Shown here piece by piece: positions 23,933 through 35,685 of a stretch of 64,000 nucleotides of DNA; within the stretch, counting starts at the first letter, position 1; every line of letters begins with the position of its first letter. This stretch comes from Pyrocephalus nanus (Eukaryota; Chordata; Aves; Passeriformes; Tyrannidae). The notes beneath the pieces were generated by a model. The model was given only the letters and a program-made list of their open reading frames with translations. It did no database searches and was not told the DNA's origin. The stretch lies in assembly GCA_038380795.1 (NCBI GenBank), contig CM076261.1, positions 11,352,556 through 11,416,555 on the forward strand. The letters are read 5' to 3'. Both the position numbers and the translations under genes were made by a program.

Positions 23933-25329
23933 ACTGTGCAGTCAATATTTCATGAAAAATGTTTCTGGAGAGTTAAGAGACATACACAAAACCTTCTTAG
24001 AGTGAATTATGGAACAGCACAGGAGAAATAAAAACAGGATTGTAGGGTTTAAGGGTCTAAAGTGAGAGTACCAAAAGAAGTAGGACAGCAAAGGGTTTCA
24101 TCTCTAGCAAGCTACCTTTTACTTTTCAAAAAAGTTTGACTAATAAATTGATAAGGAAAGTGTCCTGATGATGTATATATATCTAAATTTGAATTACAGG
24201 ATATTATTAACAAAGTTGAAGTTTTTGTTTCCTTTGTCTTCAAAACTCATGGAAATATAAAAAATCCCATCAATTAAAAAATAATAGTTTTTATGGTGGA
24301 TCCCAACATTAAGATGATTTTTAGGCTTATTGTTCCTATCCTCAGAATGACTTAGCACTTAGATATATCCTTGGAAGCTGTATAGAGAAAAAAGACCATA
24401 TTTCTTCTTAACAGGCTCAGATTTTTTGTTTTCATTTACCGTGTTTTCAATGTTCAATAATTACAATTAATTCTTTCTGAGATGTTTTTCCTTCATATAT
24501 ATTAAAATACTTTTTGTTTAGGTAAAAAATTTGAGTAGTAGTTATCTACTATTATTTTTTACATGTGGTTATAAAAGTGAGCAGACATGAAAATTAGGTA
24601 ATTTTCAATGCTTATGGACTGTTCATCTCACCAGTATTTTACTTCACATTTTTTTGCGTTAAACTTGAGAATTCTTTTTCCTAAGGCTTAAATTATTATT
24701 AAATAATTTTAAAAGTTTTAACTGGAATTTTTAGTCTTTTATAATATGTGGGACTCTTTTTGCCAATTTATATCAGGGTCTAAACACAGCATGAGTAGAT
24801 GTATGGAGTATTGTAAAAATACTTCCAGTGTCAATTAATTTGCAGAATTATAAAAATGAAATACAAATATCTTGCTAAGTCTTGGTGTTTACCATTTAAA
24901 GTAAACATGGAAGCCTGAATCTGAATGAAACCTGAATGAAAACTGATCACCTAAAAATATAAGGTAATAGTGAAATATTTATTGTATGTTCATTACTTGA
25001 ATATTCTTAACATTACTTTGTAGCCCAAAGGTATTTTTAATTGACCTTCCTTCTTGAAGTGTGTTGCAACTGTATGTACGCATGTAAATGTAGATGCTTG
25101 TCTGCATGTAATATGCCCAGGTCCCTACAAAGACATTATAAAGTCAAAACTGTTTGTTAAATAAAAAGCTGTGAAATCCAATTTTGTTTGTAACTGATCA
25201 AGACCTGAAGTAGTTTTAGATTTATATTATAGGAGTCATTTACACTGTCTCATCTTCAAAGAGACTGAAAATATGAGACTCAAATGCATGACTATGGAAA
25301 CTCTTCCTTAAGATTTTTTTCCTGGAGAT
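23933..25329. other. Unique AT-rich sequence, nothing recognised
   Basis: Very AT-rich, with no repeat, RNA or exon recognised. Confidence 0.6.
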
Positions 25330-25455
25330 ACAGGGCCCTGGGCAACCTGATCTAGTGGTTGGCATCCCTACCTAAGATGGGGCAGTTGGAACTATATGAT
25401 CTTTAAGGTATCTTCCAACTCAATTATTCTATCTATGATTATTTGATTCTATGAC
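25330..25455 (+). mobile_element. CR1 3'-end fragment
   Basis: The end of a plus-strand CR1: gggcaacctgatctagtgg, gttggaactatatgatcttt, ccaactcaattattctat and a decayed tail ending tttgattctatgac. It is severely 5'-truncated. Confidence 0.92.
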
Positions 25456-25800
25456 TGACTTGTGAGCTCTTAATAAGACAGAATTTTACTTCTTGTACTG
25501 CATAGGAATGATTCTTGGTAATTTTTCTTATTTAACTGACTGAATAACAAAAATCTCATAATAGAGCTCCATAACATATATATTTATTCCTCCTGAGATA
25601 TTCTTAGAGTTTTAATGGAAACATTTGTTTTAAGTAAATAAGAGTGAGGTTTTTTGCTTCTTATTTTGACTAACAGTACTCATCAAGAGCTGATCTGATG
25701 GAAAACATACACTTCCAAAATTCATCAACCCCTCGTTCTGAGGCAGCTATAGTTTTATGCAAGGCTTTTGAAGTCTAAATTCTTTAAGATTTTCATTTTA
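25456..25800. other. Unique AT-rich sequence, nothing recognised
   Basis: Short unique spacer between two CR1 insertions. Confidence 0.6.
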
Positions 25801-26518
25801 CACTGCCAGGGTTGGGGCATCTACAGCCTCCCCTGGGCAACTTGTTGCAGTGTTTTACCACCCTCACAGTAAAGAATGTCTTCCTAATATTTAACCTAAA
25901 TTTCCCCTCTTTCAATTTATACCCACTATTCCTTGTCCTATCACTACAGTTTCTGATGGAGAGTCCCTCTGGGGCTTCCCTGTCTGAGGCCCCCCTCAGA
26001 TACTGGAAGTTTGCTGTGAGGTCTCCACCCAACCTTGTCTTCTCCAGCCTGAACAGCCTCAAATGTCTCAGCCTGTCCTGGTAAGGGAGGTCCTCCAGTC
26101 CCCTTATCAACTTTGTGGCCCCTTCTGGACTTGCTCCAACATTTCCATGTCCTTCTTATGCTGGGGGGCACCAGAACTGCACACAGTTCTCCAGGTGGGG
26201 TCTCACAAGAGCAGATTAAAAGGGGAGAACTGCCTCCTTCAACCTCCTGGACATGCTCCTTTTGATGCTGCCCAGGACCTGTTTGGCTTTCTGGGCTGTA
26301 AGCACACACTGCTGACTCATGAGTTTTTCATCAACCATCATCCCCAAGTCTTTCTCTGAGGGCTGCTCTCACTGACTTCTCTGCCCAACCCATAGGTGTG
26401 GACAGGGCCTTGAGCAACCCGGTCTAGTGGGAGGTGTCCCTTCCCATGGCATGGGGGTTTGGGATTAGATAATCTTCAAGATCCATTCCAACCCCTTAAC
26501 ATTCTATGATCCTATGAT
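25801..26518. mobile_element. CR1 with 5' inversion (twin-priming structure)
   Basis: 25801-26400 is CR1 3'-region sequence on the minus strand but lacks the last 120 bp or so of the element. At 26399-26401 it switches to plus-strand CR1 beginning gacagggccttgagcaaccc and running to the terminal attctatgatcctatga at 26518. This plus part is the terminal segment missing from the minus part, and only about 15 nt of family sequence is absent between the two breakpoints. That is the arrangement expected of twin priming during target-primed reverse transcription, with an inverted 5' part followed by a normal 3' end. No intact frame is present. Confidence 0.88.
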
Positions 26519-26580
26519 TTGAGAAGCCAGGATGGCATCTTTGGGAGGATCCATATAAGTTCTCGTACTGATAATCATGG

Positions 26581-26610
26581 AATCATAGAATCATCATGGA
26601 ATCTATGATT
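26581..26610. repeat. Orphan CR1-tail-like motif with 8-bp inverted arms
   Basis: aatcatag (26581-26588) pairs with ctatgatt (26603-26610). The sequence resembles the CR1 terminal microsatellite, but no CR1 body is attached on either side. Confidence 0.5.
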
Positions 26611-29600
26611 TTATTATTTATTTTCTGTGTGCAAATACAGTGGCAATAGCACAAACCTAGTTAAAAATGAGAGGATTTATTTTGTTTATTTTTCCTTTAT
26701 GAGCAAAAAAACACATCGCGTAAAAATGTTATTTAAATAAAAAGCACCTGTAAATCAACTATATTCATATAAATAACAGAAAATATATACACTGGTATAC
26801 AGGGATAATGTTACTCATTATAGACTCCTGAAAATATCTCACTAGTAAAACAAAAGACATCCAAGAAAAAAAAATTTATCCTGGTAAAGCCTGTTTTCTA
26901 GAGATCCAAATTTTATTCGTATTGCAGCAAAATCCTTTTGTGACATGAAAGTTTTAATTTCCAAATTGGGATGAAAAAATATTTTTATGCTCTGGAAAAC
27001 TGTGTTGCATATGTATACCTTTTGTGGTTTTTTGGTGATTTTTGGAATGTACTGTAGAAACACACAGTATGATTTTATATAGCGTGATATAGGTTATGCT
27101 CCAGATGTATTTTTTACCTGTTTTTATAGCATAGTATATGATCATGGTAAAGAAATATTTTGTTTTGGTTTGATTTGTTTTTTGTTCTTCTTGAAGAATC
27201 ATGAAGTAATGTGATTATATTTTCAGTTCTTCCAAAATTACTGCAAGACTGCCATACTTCTAAGCAGTTTGGTGGAAATAGAAATGATGTGACAGAGAGT
27301 ACTGCTCCTTTAAGAACAAGATATTAACTTCATTTTTCTTGTGTTTCTTTCCCAAGATACTGAACATTAGGCAAACCAAGTTTTTTTTCCAGGTAGCTAT
27401 GAAATTCTGAGTAGCTCCTGTTCTGAATCTTCATTTACAGGAGTTTCAGTCACGAACTACCCATTCAGGCTTGTAAGTTCAATTTTCCCACATGTTTTTA
27501 AGTCTTTTCTATGTCCCAGTTAAGTTCCATCTTTCCATCTAGAAGCCTTAAGTTAACCATGTATATCATGGTTTGATTTTAAAAGTCAAATGTAATAGTA
27601 AAGGGGAAAAAACATAAAAGAGAAGTAATCACATAAACTCTGTGTCTCAGCCTCATAAGCTCTGCAGTTCTAGAGATTCATCATCCAAACTTAATTTAAA
27701 GTGACTGGGCTGATGCTACATTGGCTGCCACTTAGGCTCTGACTAGTGCTACTGCTGTGTATTATTAGAACACCTCCTGTTGGACAGAAAAATGTCATTG
27801 CTGCTGGCTAGCACTGCAAAAAGATGTCATGTTACAGGAATCTGTTTGGTACCTGGAACAAGATTTGAGTGGTCACAGTCTCATTTTACTTAGAAAAAAA
27901 AAAAAGGAATAAAATAAAAATATAAGAAATGCCTAAGAGACAGTGGGGACGAGAGGAATGACTGGCTTACAAAAATATCTCTGGGTCTTCAAAATAAAAA
28001 ATCTGACATGCTGAAGAAGCTGGAGTAACAGCTGTCATCAGATTGAGATAGAAGGTGACCTCTCCCAGAAAAAGGTGTTCCTGGAGTTCCTTGGCTGACA
28101 CAATGGTGGATGCATCAGTTTAAATACATATTCCTTTAAGCACATATGGTTGCAACTAAGGTCTCAAAACTCAGTCAGAATACATAAACACACATGCTCA
28201 TACATACATATATATATATAATGTACATATCAGGAGAGATGGCACATACATAAAGAATATAGACAATGCTATAGTGGCAATGAAAAGATGAGGAAAGCTG
28301 TAGAAATCTAAGACAATCAGTGGAAGGAAGAAACTTAAGTGCACTCCCCATTGTTTATAGGGTACATGACCTCAATTTATAAGAAACTCATATAATTTAA
28401 ATTCCTAATTTCACATATCCTCAGAGAATTTGCCTGTACAGCTAAATTGATGTGTTATTGTTAATGGGGGCTCATTTCCAGTGTGGAAATATTAAGCACA
28501 TATTGAATAAATCACTTTAAAGTCAGTTAGTTTTACAAATATGTTATTTTTTTCACGTTGAAATAATGCACATAGTCAATTAGCTCCAAGTAGCTTCTGT
28601 GCTATATGCTCTCTACCTAATGCACTTCACTTTTTTTAACTCTGGGCAAGTTCACAGTTACTCCATAGTTATGGAACCTGAGAAGGTCTAGGAATTACAC
28701 AGGAATAACCGTGTTTGTATATATAAAAATATATATACATTTATATGTATACTCATATGTTTTAAAAATAATTATTAGAGCTTTTTTCTTTTTTTTTTTC
28801 CATTACAGAAGTCCTTCTTCTCTTGATTGTTTTTTTCCTCTATTTCTTTTTATTTTTCTTTTTTTAAAGCTAAATAAAGATAAGAAAATTCACAGAGGTA
28901 AGAAAAATTCAGTTTTTCTGAAGAATTTCTTAAATGTTATGTATATTCTTTAACAACATAATTTTAATGTATTATTTTCATATATTTATAAACCTATAAA
29001 TTTATAATAAACATGGACATTGATAAATGTAATGGTGAGCACCAAAGAGATTTTGTGCAGGACCTTGCATTCAAGTTCAGAGCATGTTTGTATAAAATGC
29101 ATTTCCTGACTCTGCCTATAGCTTAAGCATGTTAGATTTAAAGAAAGGCTTGTGACCCAAAATAGCACTACACCAGATACGAGTATTATCCATCATTAGC
29201 CGAAGAAAAGTATAGTTATCCTAAAAAACATGATGTGTTGTGTTGAAGGCGTGTGACAGAAACTTTTAAAATGGCTGCACATCTTTGTAAGTGTGACATT
29301 TTGCACTGGCAGGAGAAGAAGCAGGCAGAACAGACTGAAGAAAGGAAAATGCCTAATGAGGTTTGAAGGGAAAGTTGTCATAGTGCCTAGTCCAAACCAC
29401 ACCATAATCAATTTGTAATGCTCTTTTTTTTTTTCTAATTGGCTGTACCAGGTTCTTTTTCAGGGTCTGCACTTCATTCATATTAACGTATACACCATGC
29501 AGGGATAAAACAAGAAAAGGTTAGGAAAAGTAGTTTGGGTGATAACACTCACAGAAACTGCGTGGGTTGCATGAAGGCAGTGATTTACGTCAGCTGAAAA

Positions 29601-30358
29601 ACTTGTTAGTATATACATTTTTTTAAACAATAAGAATTTGCAACTTTCCTGTCGAATGTTGATATATTCTCTGTGTATATGCAAAAAAAAAAAAAATTAA
29701 CAATGTTCTATGTGATATCCTAGGTAAAATATATAGCTCTCTTTGTAAAGAAGAATCAAATGTCATACCATTTTTTTCCCAAAATTATTTAGGATCTAAG
29801 TTAACTTCCAACAGCAAAGTGCACGGTGACATGAAGCAAAAAACTTTAATTATTCAATGAAGTAAGGAAGGCACTTCAGGTTTTATTCTACAAAATAAAA
29901 AAATCCCTAAGTTTATTAAAAATATAATTTTTAATTCCAGACATTTAAAGTAATTAATGAACAGTTTGGTATATGGTGCAATACCAATAGTTAAATTCTA
30001 AGTATCATTAGAAAGGTGTTAATATGAATTTTGTCTGGTATAGTAGCAACTTTAATGTAGATTTAAAAACAATGCCAAAATTACTTCCATAGAAAATTTA
30101 CAGAAAATGTAGTTATCCTATAACCTGCAAGAGTCTACCAGAACACAAAGACTGTAAACTCAGGTAATCAGTCTGGCTTTCACGTTTTTCTGTTTAGTTT
30201 GTGTCATGATTACACATTGCCGAATGTATAGCTGATGTTGGAAAACAAGTTGACAGCTATATAAGAGAGCAAGTACCATCACTAGGAAGAATTATATTTA
30301 ATTATGTGTTGCTAAATACAGAATTTATGGAGTTGATGCTTAGAAAATAACAGAAATC
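26611..30358. other. Unique AT-rich sequence with simple repeats
   Basis: No gene was recognised in 3.7 kb. It contains TA-rich simple sequence near 28205-28221 and 28720-28750. A milder CpG enrichment is seen at 29150-29660. Confidence 0.55.
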
Positions 30359-30893
30359 ATCACAGAATCACAGAATATGTAGAGTTGGAAGGGACCCATG
30401 AGGATCATCGAGTCCAGCTCCTGGCCCTGCACAGGACCATCCCCAAGAGTCACACCATGTGCCTGAGAATATCTCCAGATATTTCTTGAACTCTATCAGG
30501 CTTGATGCTGTGATCACTTCCCTGGGGAGCCTGTTCCAGTACCCAACCATCCTCTGGGGGAAGAACCCTTTTCCTAATATCCAACCTAAACCTCTCCTGA
30601 CACAACTTCAGGCCATTCCCTCAGGTTCTGTCACTGGTCACCACAGAGAAGGAAGAGATCAATGCCTGCCCCTCCACTTCCCCTCATGATGAAGTTGTAG
30701 ACTGCAGTGAGGTCTCCCCTCTGTCTCCTGTTCTCCAGACTGAACAGGAAAAGTGACCTCAACCACTCCTCACACGGTTTCTGCTCAAAGCCCTTCATCA
30801 TCTTCAGTGCCCTCCTTTGGACGTTCTCTAAGAACTTAGTAACAGTGACCAAAGTTGCACAAATTATTCAAGGTGAGGCTGCACCAGTGCAGT
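30359..30893 (-). mobile_element. CR1 LINE 3' fragment
   Basis: The 3' end on the minus strand is marked by catcacagaatcacag and agttggaagggacccatgag. The copy runs to ggtgaggctgcaccagtgca and is 5'-truncated before the reverse transcriptase. It belongs to the same subfamily as the 57466-59380 copy. Short frames inside it are not conserved. Confidence 0.95.
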
Positions 30894-31270
30894 TTAGCTT
30901 ATAACCAACACTGAGACTGAACCGACATTTTCATGACCAATAAAAGGTATTTTGTGATATTTTTGTTTGTTTGTTTTTGTTTAAGGATAAAGCAAAAAAA
31001 AAAAAAAAAAATCTGTGAAAACACCAAATAATTAAATTTACTTTTTCTTTATCACCATAGATATAATAGTAGATGGACTGTCAAGAGGTCATCTGGGCTG
31101 AGCCCAATCCTATCACATTATCTGTAGTATCAAGTAGGTCTGTACAAAATAGCTTGAAGTATACTGCAAAGTAAGTAAATACCACCTTGTAGGTAATTGT
31201 CCTAGTTGTATGTAAATCCTGAATGTACCATTCTTTTAAAGTAATCTTCCTGTGATAGTGACCAAACTAT
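30894..31270. other. Short unique spacer with A18 run
   Basis: Holds a TTTG-rich stretch (30958-30982) and an A run at 30994-31011. No gene was recognised. Confidence 0.6.
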
Positions 31271-31692
31271 AGAAGCATAGAATGGTTTGGGTTGGAAGGA
31301 GCTTAAAGATCATATTGTTCCAACCCCTCTGCCGTGGGCAGGGACAGCTTTCACTAGATCAGGTTGCTCAGAGTCCCATCCAACCTGGCCTTGAACACCT
31401 CCAGCAATGGGGCATCCACAACTTCTCTGGGCAACCTTTTCCAGTGACTCACCACTCTCATGGTAAAGAATTTTTTCCCTCATAAATCTAAACCTACTGT
31501 CTTTTAGTTTGAATTCATTTCCCCTTCTCTTGTCACCACATGCCCTTGTAAATAGTTCATCTCCTTTCTTATAAACTCCCTTATGGTACTGGAAAGCTGC
31601 AATTAGGTCAGCCTGAGGCCTTCTCTTTTGCAGGCTGAACAAGCCCAGTTCTTTCAGTCTTTTCTCATCCTCCATCACTTTAATCAGTGGCC
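31271..31692 (-). mobile_element. CR1 LINE 3' fragment
   Basis: A minus-strand copy starting at catagaatggtttgggttgg with ggcagggacagctttcacta, then ccatccaacctggccttgaa and caggctgaacaagcccagtt. It is 5'-truncated near 31692. It matches the subfamily of the 1577-3215 and 33091-33792 copies rather than its immediate neighbour. Confidence 0.95.
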
Positions 31693-33090
31693 TATCTTTA
31701 CTATAAATTACTGATATTCTAGTAGTTCAATACACACCACTGTGGTGCAGTCCACTAAGATGTGCGTGCTTTAGGAGAATGCATACTGTTTATGTTATGT
31801 GGGCCAAGGCCTACTGAATCCTGTCAAATGGAATTGTATCAATGATTTCAACAGAAATCAGGGCTGGTTTTGACTGCTTTCTTTATATTCCAATTTTTAT
31901 TTTTCTCTAAAGCAAATAAAATTAGGTAATTTAAACTGGCTTATGGTAATTCAAATTGGTGCAGGTTATCACAAGAAAACAAACAACAAAACAAAAAACC
32001 TAAAGAAAATATTTTAAGACACATATTATGAATTTAAAATAATAAAAACCTGAGACTAGCTTCAAGAAGAAGTTTGTCAGCTCTCAAGTGTGGTGATGGG
32101 CAACTTTTTCACATATGACTAAAAATTCTTATTTTTGTTCAACCATGTTTTTGCATTTTGAAAACAGTTTAGTAAAAGCTCATTAATACTTTATTTCTTA
32201 CCAGATGCTATTATCTGAAATATAAGATGGATGAATCACCAGCTGGCATAATAGGAAGGTTATATTGCATAATGACCTATGAGATGATGTGAATAGTGTA
32301 TTACGCCTATTATAGGATAATATGTATGCTAGTTAAAGATATAAAACATTTGATGCATGCTACCAATGTTATCACAAGGTTCTCTCCTCTTATCATATCT
32401 ACGTAACATGGAATTTTACAGGGTGCTGAGGCACTAATAATAGACACCCCATAGCTTTCCATATTCATATTCCATAACAGAAGCTACAAAGTCTAATACA
32501 GCTGCTTCCCAGCAGGACTATGTGCTCCTCAAACATAGGCTTTCTCAATATGCTGTGTACCTTTGTGTAGTAATGGGGATTTTTTAAATTTCTTTCTGTG
32601 GCAGAGTTCATCTGGTTCACTTATTGCTAATATTGAAAAGGGTGCTTCTAGGACGTTTTAGGTTTTTTTTTTCCTATTTTGAAATTGTGTAAGCTGATGA
32701 TTATTAACAGGTGAACTTTTTATGAAAAATTACATTTGGATATGAAATCTTAAAAAAGGCTTATGCTTCTTTGAGGATGGTAATTTTTTTAAGTTAAAAT
32801 GATGATGCTTTGTTATGAAACCTCATTTTATTTCCGTGAGAGAATCCTTTTTCACTGTTCTTTGTCCAGAACAGACATTGAACTGCTATATCACTACCAT
32901 TTTGTCTATGGTAGTGATATAGCAGCTCTTTCTTCTTCCTTGTCATTTTTGGATGCTGACTACCTTATTAGATTCATAAGACCTTGATATTTTTGGTTTT
33001 AGTTCTCAAAAACACTTATTCTGCCAATTACATAGCAGGCTGAAGATTAGTTTTCAGCACACAATGCCTCAATTCTCATATGGTTTCTAT
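31693..33090. other. Unique AT-rich sequence containing a perfect hairpin
   Basis: No repeat or gene was recognised besides the inverted repeat at 32883-32925, listed separately. Confidence 0.55.
32883..32925. repeat. Perfect 18-bp inverted repeat, 7-nt loop
   Basis: ctgctatatcactaccat (32883-32900) is the exact reverse complement of the sequence at 32908-32925, separated by tttgtct. Two more pairs follow beyond one mismatch at the base. A transcript would form a stable but short stem, near the lower limit for a microRNA precursor. A template-switch mutation is an equally good explanation. Confidence 0.95.
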
Positions 33091-33792
33091 ACAATCATAA
33101 AATCAGAATGATTTGGATTGGAAGGGATCTTAAAGATCATCTAGTTCCAATCCTCATGCCATGGGCTGACACCCCTGTAGCTGAGAGGGCACGAAGAAAC
33201 TGCACGGCAGACCAATATGATCGATAGGCAGCTCTCTCTTATTATTTGTTACAACTTTTGCTTTATACTCTCACTCATATTCATGTCACTACATTATTGG
33301 TTAATTACAGATACATGTCGTTACATAATTGGCCTGCGATAGTTAAAACACACTTTTCAGCACTCAGTACTTGCTATCCTGTGATTGGTTCATACGCAGC
33401 GTCCAGGCGCTTTTTCTCCTTGCATTTTCTCTCCCCCTCTTCTCCTCGCTGCTATCTCACAGTTAGCATTCCTGCAGGCTGATATCGGAGCCAGTACTTT
33501 TCCTCTAACCTAAAGGCAGGCCTCTTGCTAAGGCAGGCTAATAGTATGGTTTGTTCATAGTGCCTGTTCTTAGCCAAGCACCCACACACCCCCCTCTCAC
33601 TAGACCAGCTTGCTCAAAGCAACATCCAACTTTGCTAGGGATGGGGCATCCACAGCTTCTCTGGGCAACCTCTTCCACTGCCTCACCACTCTCACAGTAA
33701 AGAATTTCTTTCCTATATCTAACCTAAATTTCCCCTCTTTCAGTTTGAAAACATTGCTCCTTATTATAACACTACAGTTCCTGATGAAGAAA
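33091..33792 (-). mobile_element. CR1 LINE 3' fragment interrupted by an LTR
   Basis: The minus-strand CR1 3' end (tggattggaagggatcttaa, ccatgggctgacacccc) breaks at 33175. It resumes at 33593 with cctctcactagaccagcttg, then ggggcatccacagcttctct and further CR1 sequence to about 33792. The two halves join exactly in the CR1 sequence once the 411-bp LTR and one copy of its 6-bp duplication are removed. Confidence 0.95.
33176..33586 (-). mobile_element. Solo LTR, class II type, with perfect 6-bp target duplication
   Basis: The 411-bp element has ends tgtagctgag...aagcacccaca on plus. The identical hexamer cacccc flanks it (33170-33175 and 33587-33592), the duplication size typical of alpha/beta-retrovirus-like elements. 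On the minus strand, CCAAT (within aaccaatcac) precedes a TATA box (33267-33261, tataaag) and an AATAAT poly(A)-like signal (33246-33241) about 20 nt further on, the compact arrangement also seen at 23625-23932. No viral genes remain. Confidence 0.92.
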
Positions 33793-34898
33793 TATTTTTA
33801 TCATGGAGTATATAATACTCTGGCAGTATTTAAGTGTGTTATGAGCAAAAGCTAAATGTGAGGCTGGTGCTGCTGGACTGTTCAGCACAGTGGTTGAACT
33901 GGAAAGTTCAGTCTTCATCGGTGCTGTCTAAACCCCTTCTGAATTCCACAGTTGTGTTGAATTTTTTTCTCCTATAAGCTAGATGCCCAAGCCTGGCCTT
34001 GACTGCAAGCTATGGATCATGGCTCAGCACTAGTACAAACATACTTCGCTTAATGTGATCTTCCTGCCAGATACCACTTTTCTTGAAAAAACTCGCATTT
34101 GTTAAACTTTTTTGAACCTTCTTTCTCTACCTAACAGGAAAAGTGTGGTAGAAGATGAAAGATGTCCTGTTCGTTATTTAGTCTATTTTAGCCACTTCAG
34201 GACTAGGATAGTCTGAAGACATGAAAATTAAATGGTTTGTACATTGGAAATGTGAAAAGGTAAAAAAATATGAAAAGGTAAAAAAACCCAGACTAAAAAA
34301 CCTAAAAACCTAACACTGGATTTTATTGGTAGTGGTGTCAGGGAAAATAAGGCACTTTCCAGAAATCATTTATGAATGCAAGTTAGAGAAACATAAAAGT
34401 TGATCCTAGATTTTTCCTATCTGCTAAGTCCTTCTTCAGTTTTGTTTTAATTAACCCAAGATACAGTTCCCTTGCTCACTTACATTAAGGAGAAAAATTC
34501 ATGGTGACTCTTTCAAAAAAGTTTGAACGCAAATGAATAGATGATTTGAAATAGGTCAGAGAAGTTTCTCAGAACTAATTACACTAATTTACTGGCACTT
34601 CTCTGACTATAATTTCAGCAGCACTAATTCCTAAATATTGGAATATCTTCAGTTTTGTAGTATCCTGGTTGCTGTGCCATGAAATGTTATGTTTAAAACA
34701 TGAGGCTTCTAATTGATCTTCAGTTTCTTCTTGTCAGATTCTGTCAATCCAGTTAAAAATTAGATTCATAAACTTATCTCTGTATGAGGCAGAGAAAGGG
34801 ACTGCATTTAGGAGAGCTAGAAAATGTCTGAGGCAAAGAATTAGGCCAAGGAAACATCCTGACATCAGTATTTTTGCTGTACCTCTCCCCACATTTTA
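33793..34898. other. Unique AT-rich sequence, nothing recognised
   Basis: No gene or repeat was recognised. Around 34255-34300 aaaaaggtaaaaaa-like words recur a few times. Confidence 0.6.
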
Positions 34899-34903
34899 CC
34901 TAG

Positions 34904-35685
34904 TATATTTGGTGTGGGTGGCAATACCTTGACAATGAGGTGGTTAAAGAGGGGGGACTTCCCTGTGCTGGATGCAGTTGGTTCCAGCTGGCTCCAGTGG
35001 ACCCACTGCAGGCCACAGCTGAGATCCTCAGCCAAACATCATTAAGAAAGGGTAAAACTTTGAACGGGAGCTGTGAGGGAGCAGTGAGAAAGAAAAGGGC
35101 AAGAAACAGGCTACAGACAGTCAAGTAAGAGGCAGAGAGGAAGGAGCTGCTTCAGGGGTTAGAGCAGAGCAGAAGCTGGAGCAGATATATGCACTGCAAG
35201 CCATGAAAGATCCCATGCTGGAGAAGGTGGATATTTTCTGAGGGAAGCTGCAGTCTGTGGAGAGTCCACACCTGCATTCCATGGGAAGGACCTGTGATTG
35301 AGAGGGGTAAAAGTGTGAGGGGGAAGGAACAGCAGAGAAAAACTGTTATGGACTGACCACAACCCCCATTTCCCATCACCTTGCTCCACTTGATCATGAG
35401 GTAGAGGAGTCAAGAATGAAGGAGTTAAGTCAGGCCAGGGAGGAAGGGTGAGGTAGTGTTTTAGGTTTTTTTCTCACCATTTGAATGTATTTTAGTTAGC
35501 AAAAATTTAAATAAATTTCCCCTAAAAAAATTTTAGTTTGTCTCTGAAATGGTAATTACTAAATGATCTCCCTGTATTTACCTTGAGTCATGAGGTTCTT
35601 AGTCTTATTTTTCCTCCTGTCCCACTGAAGAGCTAGAGAGCACTCGAGTGGCTGTTTGACAGCCAGCCAAGGTCAGCTCACCATG
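34904..35685 (+). mobile_element. Solo LTR, old ERVL-type
   Basis: The 782-bp element opens with tatatttggtgtgggtggca and closes with aaggtcagctcaccatg. These are decayed versions of the TG...CA ends of an avian ERVL LTR family. Mid-element features include ctgcaagccatgaaagatcc and tgctggagaaggtggatatt, echoing the short internal repeats of that family, then ctgttatggactgaccacaa and a poly(A) signal aataaa (35510-35515), so it reads on the plus strand. The flanks cctag (34899-34903) and cctat (35686-35690) agree at 4 of 5, fitting a 5-bp duplication. End decay suggests one of the older LTRs here. Confidence 0.85.
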
